Assembly: GCA_023014485.1 (NCBI GenBank)
Contig: JAJOZX010005619.1
Location: 252,682 to 316,681 of the forward strand
Length of the DNA: 64,000 nt
Source: Bathynomus jamesi
Taxonomy: Eukaryota; Arthropoda; Malacostraca; Isopoda; Cirolanidae
Direction of reading: 5' to 3'
Of the stretch, positions 11,982 to 22,904 are shown in pieces. Positions within the stretch are counted from its first letter, which is position 1. Every line of letters starts with the position of its first letter. Position numbers and translations under genes: made by a program. The notes beneath the pieces were generated by a model. The model saw nothing but the letters and a program-made list of their open reading frames with translations, did not search any database and was not told the origin of the DNA.

Positions 11982-12548
11982 TAGACCTACATTTTAACGT
12001 TGAATCCGAACCACGTCTAAAATAAAATGTTAAAACACTCCTTAACACAATAAAATCTAATTTCAGAAAAAAAAATTTTAAACAGCCAAACCATACAAAA
12101 CATCACTCGGAATTGTCCTGAAAATGAAAGAAAGGAAAAAATAAACAACAACAATCAGTTCGCCTATAAAAAAAAAATATATATATATATAAAGTAAAAA
12201 AGCAAATTAATTTATCAAAAGAATTTACGAAAACAATTTCTCTATTTCAATTAAACAAATTTTTTATCTTTTTATAACAAATTTTGCTTATTTTGAAGTC
12301 TCACAATTTATATACGGCAAGCATAATAAACTTAAACAGTCCGAATTTGACCCAGTATAAATTAATGTCTTTAACGATTATTTTTCGACTTTAAACCTTT
12401 AAATTAACTTAAAATTATAAAGCGAACTAAAACTACAAAACGATGCCTGTAAATCCATTATTTACACCCAGTAAAAATATAATCTTAAAAACTCGAATAG
12501 ATTCTGGAAAATTTTGCTGCTACTTTAATGAATCTCTTAGAATGCTCT

Positions 12549-12584
<36 letters not shown>

Positions 12585-14029
12585 CTAAAAATGCGTCATC
12601 ATACACTCAAACATCTTAAACCTTGCCGTATAAAAATCAACGCGAAAAGGAAACAAACAACTCGAATTCCGACTCTAATTTTGACTCCACATTATTACGG
12701 CTTCGACAAGACGACTCAGATAAATTTTGAGTCAAAGCGGTTTGGAAATCTAGACTCCAACGAGAAGAGAAAAAAAAATTTTTGACCGCGAAAATTATGA
12801 AAATGCTCGCTATGAGAAATTTTTTGAAAATGATGGGCGCCATCTTGAAAAACAGTTACAATGATTGTTCAGGAATGAGAATCGAAATTTGTTTGCAAAT
12901 GCGATAGCACAATGCATCTTGCTATTTAAATAATCGAACCAGAATATTCATTAATGCTATAATACGGGTAGCAACAATTTTGACCGAAATATAAGGCGAC
13001 GTGGGAAAGCCCTTATATTTATATAAAGGAACACCGCGTAGCCACCAAAATGTTGTGTTTAATTTCTTTAAGGACCTATTCCTTCATTATTATATTTCAT
13101 TATTTACTCTACTTTCTCTCCATTTTCTCTCTATCTTTCATTTATCGTTCTCTCTACTGTTGTTTCGCTGTGCTTTATAAATACGGGTAGCACGTGGCCG
13201 AGTTTGAGACGCCATTATGATTCGAACAATGCAAAGGAGACCGGGGGATTGATTATACACTAATTACACTTTGCTAACTTTTATTTATACCGATACGCTT
13301 TTAGATAAGCGGGGTAATGCGAGGGGGTGGGAGGAGTAACGTTAACATTTTAAGTCGGAGACGTAATACTATTTTAAATTTACAACTACATCGTAACACA
13401 CAAAAACACCTTAAGCCCAAGGCCGACGGATGACTGAAGGTCATTTCTGGCCAGACAAACGTTTTCACGAGCTAAACACATTTTTATTCACACTCCGTCT
13501 AATTCTGCGTATTGTCAAAAACATTTAAAAACGTAGAAGATTGGGATCTATCCAACAATAAAGAATTATGAAATGCCTCGATATATATATATATAATATA
13601 TAAGATCTACTAAGTCCTTTTTCATCCGGTAGTTAAAAGAATACATTCATTTTCACCTGTTGTCTCATTTGTTTAAGGTTCACAATTGAGTGTCAAACGC
13701 GTTGAAAAAGAGCATTTCCCTCCTCCACCAGGCGGTCATGTGTGTCGGAGAGCGCAAGAGAGCAACTCGTTCCTCCACCAAGACAGGTCTAGAGGCAGGA
13801 CTACCTGCTTGGTCACGGTGTGAAGAGAGGACAGCAGAGGGGACTAACAAAGGGGCAGAAGACAGCAATAGGGTATTTAATACCGAGAAATTTCAACTCT
13901 TGAGATATGGTAGAAATGAAGAAATTAGACTGCATATTAGACCAGATTAGAGGGTGTACATGACTGTGCGGCGGAGAGCGCGAGAGAGCAACTAGCTCCT
14001 CCACCAAGCAGTCATGTGTGGCGTGAGGC
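11982..14029. other. gene-free AT-rich spacer
   Basis: No gene is recognised. It contains AT tracts at 12553-12580 and 13581-13602. The motif TACGGGTAGCA occurs twice (about 12965 and 13183). A block around 13730-13790 recurs in part at 13970-14020 (GGAGAGCGC, GAGAGCAACT, TCCTCCACCAAG), bracketing a LINE scrap. Confidence 0.55.
13848..13935 (+). pseudogene. Short LINE RT-domain fragment
   Basis: About 85 bp matches the CCCH-LINE region downstream of the RT palm. Here FQLLRYGRNEE corresponds to FQLLRYGNNKE of the copy near 52075, preceded by a match to GCAGAAGACA-CAATA. Both LINE ends are missing. It sits between imperfect duplicates of the GAGAGCGC-GAGAGCAACT block. Confidence 0.6.
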
Positions 14030-14390
14030 CTTTTCCTCACGAGTGTAACTCACTCCCATATTTATATTATAATAATACAAATTTAAAATATTTTAACCTA
14101 AAACATTGTGATTATGTGGAAAATTGACCAATATTTTATGAAGTAATGAATATATAATTTAAATTATAATTTTGAGCTTGAATGCATCCGAGTCTTCTAT
14201 CGGTTCGTTCACTGAATCTGAATGAGCCCCAAATAAAAAGTTTGGAAAATTGCAAATGGATTTTGGAGTTGGGCTTTGAATGCAATGCAAGTATTTTATG
14301 GCTGGTTAATAATTTGGTTCTCCTTTAGTTACAAAAACTATTTACGAAGCTTGATGAGCCTTTTCAGTAATTATATATATATATATATAA

Positions 14391-14443
<53 letters not shown>

Positions 14444-14451
14444 CACACACA

Positions 14452-14585
14452 CCTTTCAACCTTTCGAATGTTCCGTGCGATGATTCCTCATTTCACGAAG
14501 GTCAAACTTGGTCTCGAGTTGACCTGGTGAAGTAATGAGTTGGTTTCTTGTACTCTCCACACCTCACATAGCCAGGTACGCCAGG

Positions 14586-14586
<1 letters not shown>
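14452..14586 (-). mobile_element. CCCH-LINE 3' tail fragment (in A')
   Basis: Orthologous by duplication to 6237-6375, with the same truncation point and 3' end, and flanked on both sides by AT repeats (14372-14440 and 14587-14642). Confidence 0.85.
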
Positions 14587-14644
<58 letters not shown>

Positions 14645-15447
14645 AGAGAGAGAGAGAGAGAGTAAATACATACCACGATGATTGTCCTCAAGAACAAATG
14701 GCAAATCTTATCAATGAAACAATGGAATGCCAGAACATGTCAGCTTTATAATAATACAAAGGGGAAAACAATACGATTCTAAATATATTGATTCAATAAG
14801 TTCCTTATTTATAAAATTTTATTATCATCGAAAATTATGAGGGGAAAAAACCCAGGTGTCTATTTACTTTTGTCAACCTTCAGTGTATGTATATGATCGT
14901 TCTTGGAAGAGATTTTACTGTAAAGTCTTTAACTTTTAGTTTATAATTCTTAACTTTTGTCATATGAATTATTTTATTCTTAACTACTGTAGAATCCCTT
15001 GTATTATGTTCCCACATTATAGGAACACCAAACTCCCACTTCAATAGCTTTATTACATGACTATAAAGCTTAATAAGGAGTTATATAATACATCCAATTA
15101 TGATGTAGTGGTGCATGATTGTAATATAATTAGTGAAACATTATTCTCTCTTCCACTCATCAATCTAAACGAGTGATTTCCAACCTCTTCTGCCTCCAGG
15201 CACCCGAATGCCATTTGTCCTTTTTCCTCGGTATCCCGAAGGATCTTCGTCTCCCTCTGATCAACATCCAGTTCGTTCCCCTTTCTAACACCACGTAACT
15301 CTAAGTTGAGCCTTTACATTTTCCGTATGGACGTAATAAATCGCGAAATTTGTTTCATTTGAAATTTCCATATTTTCAGTGAATTTTCAATGACTTGTTT
15401 TTGTCATTTGCATCACATTTTTCGGCGGCTTAGTTGGTAAACAATAA

Positions 15448-16463
15448 CACTGCCCAACACCAATTTTGCTGATTTAATTCTAACACCTGTTTTTAGGTAA
15501 CTTTGGTGTGCTGATTTCAAAAATCACCTTAGTTTTTGCCTATCACGTCAGGTTTTCGAGCAATCAAATACGGATATTTTAGAGATATCGCATTTTGGCA
15601 GGGTTATGTCCAATTTTTTTCTTTTCAAAAAATAAGTTTTTACATACTCAGAATCAGCATGGAAAAGTAAACAATTGTGCAGGGAGTGAACTTTAATATA
15701 CAATGGTAATATTGACACAAAGTGATTAAAAGTGTTTAAATAAGCAAAAAATGAATCCATATTAAAGCAAGCACGGGACCAGTTTTCTTAACATTGTCTT
15801 TTTCTTGTTTTCCTACTTTTCAGTGCTGATAAATTTTCTCTTATAGGACTTCCTAGAATGAGAGATGTCAAGACAATCTCTTTGCAGGCTCCAGCAGTAG
15901 TCAGCCATCATATGGGTATCCCATCTTCCTTGGTATCGTTCTTCCATCACTTTGATATCTTGGTGGAACCTTTCACCTTGCTCTTCACTAACATCACCAA
16001 GATTTTCTGGAAATTTATCCAGATGACTGTTGAGATAGTGAACTTTAATGCTCATGTTGCAACCCAACTGCTGAAAGTTTACAAGTAACGTCACTAGCGG
16101 AACCGGCTGCTCTCGCTCCGCCAATGGGAAATCTCTCTCAGATCATGACGTCACGCTCACACCTGGGGAAATCACAGATACCCAAGATTTGAATATGTTG
16201 TACATGACCTTTAGATTTAATGCACAGATTTGCGTATTCCACAGATAAAATTTTAACAGCAAAACAGCTGTTAACAGGTCTCAAAAATCATCAATTTTGA
16301 TAAGCGCCCTTCATGGATCACCCAAAATAGGCATATTGCATTGCACGAAAACCTGATGTGATGGACAAAATCTAAGGTGATTTTTGAAATCAGCACATCA
16401 ATATTATCCAGAAACAGGTCTTAGAATTAAATCAGCAGCCAAAAATTTTTTTGTTGGGCAGTG
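15448..16463 (-). mobile_element. CACTA/EnSpm-like element (CACTG termini), 1,016 bp
   Basis: It begins CACTGCCCAAC and ends with the complement, flanked by TAA on both sides (15445-15447, 16464-16466), a 3-bp target duplication. The paired ends extend for about 130 bp with indels, sharing GCTGATTTAATTCTAA and GTGCTGATTTCAAAAATCAC. The empty site is preserved at about 4466 in repeat arm A. It holds only a C-terminal piece of a transposase (15813-16124, minus), so it is a deletion derivative. CACTR ends and a 3-bp duplication fit CACTA/EnSpm; a TWA duplication could also suggest PIF/Harbinger. Confidence 0.82.
15813..16124 (-). pseudogene. C-terminal fragment of CACTA-like transposase
   Basis: The 103-codon ORF contains SEEQGERFHQDIKVMEERYQG and then MMADYCWSLQRD, followed by SYKRKF. 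The same motif string, in variant form, ends the larger pseudogene at 22905-24590. Relatives of this protein are widespread in invertebrate genomes as unnamed transposon proteins. Its location between CACTG termini ties the protein family to that terminus type. No N-terminal or central domain is present. Confidence 0.75.
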
Positions 16464-16626
16464 TAATCTTTGTCGGAATAGAATTATGAAACAACCTAGA
16501 CAGTAGCTTTAAAATGTGATTTTACGTAGCGACGTATTTTTAACTGAAATATACTTTATCCATGTAATATATAATATACGAGAGATCCAAGTTAGTCGAA
16601 CATTTGTGGGAATTTTCGTCTGTGAA

Positions 16627-17694
16627 GGTGGAGTGACACGCTTGAACTTCGTTAGATTGAATAATTTGGATAGGTCCGGATTTGTATATTATTATTATTT
16701 TTTTATTATATATACACTCGTTCGTAGTTCTTATGGTATTATTATTTTTGATTGCATATATTCCTTCGCTTGTATAGGATCCAATAATTTGTCTAAATAA
16801 GCAGTGATGTGATGGTGCTTTATTTAATTCTTTTGGATCTATGTATAAACGTTATTATTATTATTTAATTATACCAAATGGCTGGTTAGGCCTTCTAAGT
16901 CAACTGGCGGTTTAAGCTAGCTGACGGGGACAAACGCGCACAAATGCTCGTACACCTCCGACTAGGATTATGCCAGTCCAATAATTCGTCTAAATAAACT
17001 GAATGATGTGGTGGTGTTTTATTTTTCTTTTGGTTGTATATATAAATATATATAAACGTATTATATTATTATTATTATTATTATTTACTTATACCAAATG
17101 GCTGGTTAGACCTTCTAAGCCACCAGGTGGGTTAAGTCAGAATATATGCTTTAATTAAATAAATAGGGCAATCTGTCAACTCAGCCTTCTAAGCCAACTG
17201 GCTGATTAAGCCAGAATATATGCTTTAATTAAATAAATAGCGCAATCTGGCAACTCAGCCAGATAAGCCAACTGGCTGATTAGGAACATATTAAGACAAC
17301 GGCCGCTCGGCTGAAGTCTTAATATGCGCTTGGCTCCTGCCAGGCGAACACCTCTCCTCCTCTCTTTCTCTTGTGGGATAACTCCGCCTCCAAGTTGCAT
17401 ATCCCCTTGTTGCTATTGCAACATTTCCCCTTCCCCTTTGCTGCATAAAATCTTGCAACATTCCTCTTGGTGCATAACAACTTGCATCATTATCCATCCC
17501 CTTGCAACATTCCCCCTCCCATTGTCGCATAACAACTTGCAACATTCTCCATCCCCTTGTTGCATACCTTGCAACACCCCTCCCATTGTTGCATAAAACT
17601 TGCAACATTCACCTTGTTGCATAACTTATGCAACATTGAACAACATTTGCAATTGCATTGCACTCGTCCATTTTGCGCCCATACTACTGGCGTC
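16627..17694 (-). repeat. Repeat B' (inverted copy of B)
   Basis: Reverse complement of 10180-11981, shortened: two tandem 73-bp units instead of three and no long G-rich tract. The TTGCAA minisatellite occupies 17395-17650. It directly adjoins A', whereas B lies 1.8 kb beyond A on the left. Read on the minus strand the order is B then A, so this is not a single simple inverted duplication of one block. Confidence 0.78.
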
Positions 17695-18419
17695 TATGGG
17701 TGCAAGTGTCCGTGAGACGAGTTGAAAATGTGCGACTCTTTGCATGCAAAATTCAGAATCGATTTTTAATTGCTTTCCCCTTCCATTCTTTACATTCTGT
17801 TGTTGTTCTTCAAGTAAAAAGCATTTTTACTTTGTTTTCCTTCTCACATAAAAAGAAAGACCCGGAGACCGTTATATTTCGAATGTACAGCAACAGACGT
17901 CCATTACATTTTCTTTGTTGGTGAAAAAAGTAGGATGAAAAAAATTTAATGGTGAATCAGTTTAGGAAAAGGATGGAATATAGAACAGCAAAAAGTTTAT
18001 ATATATACACTAACAAAAGCCTCTACGACCCACTCTAGACAAACCCAAAGAGGAGTTAAGAAAAAAAATGGAAACAGAGAATACTGAAAACTTTCATACC
18101 ATGCTTACACTTGTAAACGTGTAAAGCTTTCACATAGGAATAATGAGGCTGCTCTTCTTCCGCCACCCAATGCTGATGGAAAAAAGGAGTGAAAGAAGAT
18201 TTATAGAAAAGTAAGAAAATGTATAATGAAAGAATGGCTTAAAAGTTCATTCATACCATGCGTACACCTCGTATACTCATTTACACATTAGAGGGCAGTC
18301 CCAATTCCATGGAAAGTCTGACTGTGATTGACCAGAAACAGATGAGGTAGAGGTTGGTAGATAACTGGTCAATATTGGTTGGTTGTGACAATCAAGAACT
18401 CAAAAGGGTGACAGATCAA
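17695..18419. other. gene-free spacer
   Basis: I see no ORF with recognisable motifs and no repeat beyond a short AT run near 18000. It may be the decayed 3' flank of the Penelope-like relic that follows on the minus strand. Confidence 0.5.
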
Positions 18420-19670
18420 GAATCTGTGTTAAGAATGACTTATAGATTTTTTACGTAATGCAATTCTAAAAAGAGAATAGAATGTAGATCAGGAGATTGA
18501 TTTAAAATTTTAAAATCATCAAATGAGAGGTAATCATTCCCGCCAGAAGTGACAACGGACATGTGAGTTTTCTTGAGTTTGTTGGGTAGAGAGGGTTGTG
18601 TAAAGGCCCTATGATTAATTCTCGTGTGACCACAAAATGGAATGCATAGGAGCCTATTGGAAGGACGAACATACGAATCCCGCGAACAGAGGTATTGGAA
18701 TAAACGACACTAGAACGCACAACGAGGGAAAAAGTAGCTTTGAAATCGAGAAGCGCACCAATTTTTAGGGAAATAAAAAGAATTAAATTAATTTGCGGAT
18801 AGAATTTACTAAGGTCCTTCGTGAGATCTGTCTTAAAAACTTGGCAGTAGTGGTCACTCAAGAAATGAAAGGAAATATAACGGTGATCTTTACAGACTTA
18901 AAACAGTGGCTCTGGGTTGCTAAAAGTTGGCGAGGTAACTCGAACTTGACGAAGGAAAGTGGAAGATGAAAAAAACATTTGACACAAAGAAATTCTGCAA
19001 GAACTCCCTCTATCCCCCTCTCCCTGCTTGGAAACCAATAAAGAAGTAACGAAGTTTATGGGCCCTACGAATCAAAGTGCAGTAAAAACCGAGTCCAAAG
19101 AGAAGCGGACAGAAGCTGTAAAAGTTAGTACCTTGGTCAGTGAAGGTCTTTCTATAAACTGAAGTTATGTAAGAGTCATTTTCTTCTTTAATTAACATGT
19201 CAAAGGAGGAAATGGTGTTATTTCTTTGTGTTTACATGCATCATTACTGAAGATAAAACGTGTATCCAAGACGGACGGATTCAACAATTCTATAAAGGAG
19301 TTACGATTCAGAGGTGCAGAAGGATTAAGTACATCATACAGAAGATCAGTGACTATATTTATGGTTTCAATAAAGGGAATATTTGTGAAAAGAGATTCGA
19401 CATCGAAATTATCCATAAATTTGTTTTGGAGTTGTGAAGTTATTTCATCAATGAATTGAAATGAATTGCATATAGAGAATTCGTTAATAGTTGATGGAGA
19501 AAGGATATTATTGAGAAATTTAGCCAGTTAAAAGTTGTAAGCGTTATAGGCAGCAAGAATAGGGAGGTGTGGACAGTTTTGTTTGAGAGTTTTATGTTGG
19601 CCATAGAAAATACTCAAAGCAATACCTGTAGAACAAAGTTTATTACAACTGGTATACTTTTCAACTTCAA
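18420..19670 (-). pseudogene. Penelope-like retroelement (RT plus GIY-YIG) remnant
   Basis: Read on the minus strand, broken frames follow Penelope order. FYGQHKTLKQNCPHLPILAA (about 19600) precedes the RT motif NFDVESLFTNIPF (about 19410). Next come SYITSVYRKTFTDQGTNFYS (about 19150) and a linker with YPQINLILF, then VVYSN and VGSSNRLL. The last is a GIY-YIG endonuclease-like start. It ends with SFDDFKILNQS and ILFLE near 18440. Several frameshifts and stops separate these blocks. I do not see the YVDD catalytic box clearly here. The 5' side meets a Tc1 remnant in opposite orientation. Confidence 0.78.
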
Positions 19671-20310
19671 AGCTATTGCAACACGTAAACCAGCCATTTC
19701 GAAGGCAAATCGTCGTGATCGTCTTGCATGGAAAAAGCAAAGAAAAAAAGGGATATTTAAGCAGTGATCCAAAATACTTTGATCGGACGAATCGAAGTTC
19801 AATCGATTGGGAAATGATGGTCAGGTGTTGGTTTGTCGTTGACCTGGAGAAAAGTACTATCCTAACTGCGTAGTGAGGACTGTGAAGGGATGAGGAGGAT
19901 CAGTCATGGTTTGGGATTGCTTCTCTGCTGTAAGATCAGATCTAATTCATGGTGTTAGAGGCATTATGAACTCCATACGGTTTGCCTTAATCTTAGAGGA
20001 ATCCTTATTGCCAGCTGTTTCGTAGCTTTTTGATGGTCAGTGGATATTTCAGCAGGACAACGACCCAAAACAAACCTCCAACACAAAATTGTGGACGCCA
20101 GAAAATGTGCCACAAATTCTTCGTTGGCCATCCCAAACTCCCGACTTAAATACCACAGAACATATCTAAGAAGATGTGAACAGAGCAGTAAAAGAAAACA
20201 CGTCATCCAATACTGAACAATTGAGAGAAATTTGTCATAAGAGTGAGAAAAACCTCCCTCTTATAAAATGCTTGAATTTGATCAATTCAATACCCACAGA
20301 AAGGCCAAAT
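19671..20310 (+). pseudogene. Tc1-like transposase remnant
   Basis: The opening RKPAISKANRRDRLAW (19682 on) is the typical block before the first catalytic motif. WSDESKFNRLG follows near 19775 and a decayed SVMVW block near 19900. FQQDNDPK (20047) and WPSQTPDLNTTEH (20128) complete the set, with the second Asp to Glu spacing one residue short of 34. Stops include a TAA in EHI-stop-ED. There is no N-terminal HTH, so it is truncated at the junction with the Penelope relic. Confidence 0.8.
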
Positions 20311-20394
20311 ATTAGTTAATTATCAAATACGTGCATTACATTATTAAAAGGTATGCTGTCTTCCCCAATTTTATATCTTTCTAGTCCATTAAAG

Positions 20395-21560
20395 CTACAA
20401 AATAGAACAATGGTTTAAGTCTGGACTCTGAAGTTCTAGATTCATTTCATTTAGTTTCAAGGTTAAGTTTGCAAGAAATGCAAAGTCCGTTAACTAAGAT
20501 CGATCACTGAGTTAGTTAGATCATTGTTTGTTTCTTGACTTCAGAAACACCTCAGCTCTGGAAAGAGTTCTTGGGATCCTGCCAAAACTTTTCCTTTGCT
20601 TAACCACCTAATTTGGAATGCAATACAAGGTTTCTGTATTCAGCATTAACATCTGAAAGAGCTTTGAAAGATCAGTGTTGCATGGTAGCAGCACAAACAG
20701 AATTGACAACATTTACCACGTGGAAAATCGATAACTTTTGAGCAGAGAGTTTCCTGATGGTGAGTCACGAGTGCTGGAAAAACAGGATCTTTCTCGCAGC
20801 GACCAATGAAGCCTTTATTACAACCAACCACCCCAGTTGCTCCATCCGTTGTCAGAAATTTTTTCCGTGTGACTGTTATTTTCTGAAGCATAATCTTCAA
20901 ATGCTTTTAAACATCTTCAACTGTTGTTTTACCTTTCAAGAATTTATTTTTAATTAATACATCTTCTTTCGTTGAGTTATCGCTGAACCATCCAAACAAA
21001 TACTGTATACTTAACTGTGCGGTGTCGGACACGTCTGTAGATTCAAGTTGAAGTGAAAAACAGTCACATTTTTCAAACTCACTCAGCTGACCAGAGAGAT
21101 TCGCGGATATCGATTCAATCCTCCTTGTAACTGTGTTGCCAGACAGTTGTAAATCTTTGATCGAAGACATGATTGCCGATTTATTGCTGAATCTTTCAAA
21201 AAGGGAGTTACATTTCCTCCTTCACGCTCTCTCCATTTTCAAAAAAAATTTATTTTTACCTTTTTTTTGCGAGTAAATTTTTAAAGACGCACTCGTAGCA
21301 GTTTTGAGCTTCAAAAAGGATTTCGTTAAAAATGATTGTTGTGATGCAAATCTGGATTTGAAGTGACTCACTTTTTCCTAATGGCAGATTTAATTGTGCG
21401 ATCAATATCATAATTTCTGTAACTGTATAGAAATGTCTTTTAATATTATGCTTTCTGGCAATAGTGCAAAAAAGCAGTTTCACGATCCACTGAAATCTAC
21501 GAAACAATATTGGTCTTCCCAATCAAAACTAAAATAGATATTTTTTTTGTCTTTTTACCA
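20395..21560 (-). pseudogene. ZBED5-like hAT transposase remnant
   Basis: The minus strand encodes TRRIESISANLSGQLSEFEK, then FSLQLESTDVSDTAQLSIQ and WFSDNSTKEDVL (21170-20907). After a frame change come FLTTDGATGVVG, GFIGRC and HHQETLCSKVI (20900-20646). Beyond another break are LVLHSKLGG and the C-terminal DFAFLANLTLKLNEMNLELQ near 20460. These match the order of ZBED5/SCAND3-type hAT transposases. The expected L-D-E-S-T-D box lacks its first Asp codon, apparently an in-frame deletion. Sequence from 21180 to 21560 may be the N-terminal part but is too decayed to be sure. Confidence 0.7.
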
Positions 21561-21776
21561 CGCTCACTCATGTTCATGTAAAATATTAAAGAGAAATCAC
21601 GAAAATTTTAAAATGAAAATGCATAAGAGATATGTAACTTCTGTTATTTATATATACATAAGGCATCGACGCGACGCGAAGCCTCAATATACTCGTCAAT
21701 GATTCACTCTTCGGAACCGAATTCTCATAAGGAACAGCAATACAATTGCAGGAACCAACATTTTCACTATTCAATC

Positions 21777-21812
21777 GACTAAACGTTTCGGGAGTTCAAT
21801 CTCCATCTTCAG
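21777..21812 (-). ncRNA. Candidate hammerhead ribozyme core (Penelope-associated type)
   Basis: On the minus strand the sequence reads CTGAAGA (fits CUGANGA), a GGAG/CTCC stem II with a six-base loop, GAAAC, a five-base loop GTTTA, and GTC as the cleavage triplet. This gives the two-base-pair stem III known from hammerheads in Penelope-like terminal repeats. It lies downstream of a Penelope coding fragment on the same strand (22469-22858). Against it, the first stem II pair is a U-C mismatch, and I cannot pair the flanking bases into a convincing stem I. It may be a degenerate copy. Confidence 0.45.
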
Positions 21813-22468
21813 TAGCTACAAAAGACATTATAAAAAAATACAAGTAATTAAAACAAAAATATTTCTAACAATATGTATAAAATTGCAAAAATAATTCTAC
21901 ACAAACGTACGACTACACAACTTGCTTGTTATAAAAGGACATTAATTGAAATCTTCCCTAAAAACTAAAAGGAATAAAAGTTAACCCTTTAAGTCCTGAA
22001 TTTTTTGTAGGGTTAAGTTATGAATGCGTGTATTTGAAACGTTGGCAATTTGTACCTTTCGTCCTTAAAAGGTTAACTTAAAACCTTTCATAAAAAAGTA
22101 ATTAAGTGAAACATTTCTAACTTAACAGCATTTGCCATAACTATGAAACGAGGGTTTAATTTTGTTAATATAGAGGGACTCTATCACTCGCGGATCCAAA
22201 TGTTGTGTGTTTGGTTTGTTATCTTAAAATTATTACTTCTAAGTGGATGGTTGGTTGTTTTTTAATGTAATCTAATAGCTGAATGAGAAGGATTGGACAA
22301 GGGCAGGCCAGTTCTCGTTGATACCTCGCCGCTGTGTTGATCCACACGGAGGATGAATTGGAACTGCGTGCCACCAATGTACGATGCTTGGCAGCTATCG
22401 CAAATATGATATATTTAAAATAAATAAATAAATAAATACGATACCTCGTCTTCTCTGGACACCCATCT
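21813..22468. other. gene-free spacer, possible Penelope 3' region
   Basis: No ORF of note. It lies between a Penelope coding fragment and the ribozyme-like core, both on the minus strand, so it may be the element's 3' non-coding part. A short AAAT tandem (about 22416-22437) and the motif TTAACCCTTTAAGTCCTGAA (21981 region) are visible. Confidence 0.45.
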
Positions 22469-22858
22469 TTAAAATTTAAAAAAATGCAGATATTTTAAAG
22501 CGATTAACAAGGCCAAACGAAATTCAATTTGGGGATAATAGTTTCTCAGTGTTTTCCTTAATAATTTTCTAATGTTAAAAGAAGAGTAACCCAAATACGG
22601 AAAACTCAAATACACAATCTGTTCAAACACCATCACTGTTTTTTGTGCAAGAATAAATTGTTTGCTTAAAAGTGTCTTTAGCAATTTACCGAAAATGTAA
22701 TTTGGATAATTACACTGGTCCACAAAATCAAACTTTTTTCTCTCATCAAAGATGTATACACACTTTTCTAGACCAGCCTTGAACGCTGATTCCAAATCTG
22801 TTTTCGGTTTTCCTCCAGCACATCTAGTTATCGAAATATAACTTGTTAATTTCAGCAC
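22469..22858 (-). pseudogene. Penelope-like RT C-terminal/linker fragment
   Basis: The 129-codon minus-strand ORF ends with KTVMVFEQIVYLSFPYLGYS followed by SFNIRKLLRKTLRNYYPQIE. This is the conserved connector between RT and endonuclease in Penelope-like elements. The N-terminal part is less clear, and no GIY-YIG domain follows. Its first 45 bp or so recurs in inverted orientation near 29816-29858, at the edge of another Penelope fragment. Confidence 0.7.
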
Positions 22859-22904
22859 AATTTATCGTAAAAGTACAACTTTATTCATAAAAAGAAATGT
22901 ACAC

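Larger units (their letters stand above)
14030..16626 (-). repeat. Repeat arm A' (inverted copy of A)
   Basis: This is the reverse complement of 4300-8387 without the CR1 and mariner insertions. It carries its own insertion, a CACTG-ended element at 15448-16463. It includes the hairpin-side motif GAGTGTAACTCACTCCCATA at the left end, a CCCH-LINE tail and long AT and GA tracts. It abuts repeat B' at GGTGGAGTGACACGC (16627). Confidence 0.85.

Noticed and set aside
14276..14697. Tyr-Ile repeat ORFs around the AT tracts
   Set aside because: Pure dinucleotide translation; the real content is a LINE tail and repeat arm A'.
18502..18861. 119-codon ORF as a separate gene
   Set aside because: Its YPQINLILF and VVYSN segments fit the Penelope connector and endonuclease start, so it is part of that relic.
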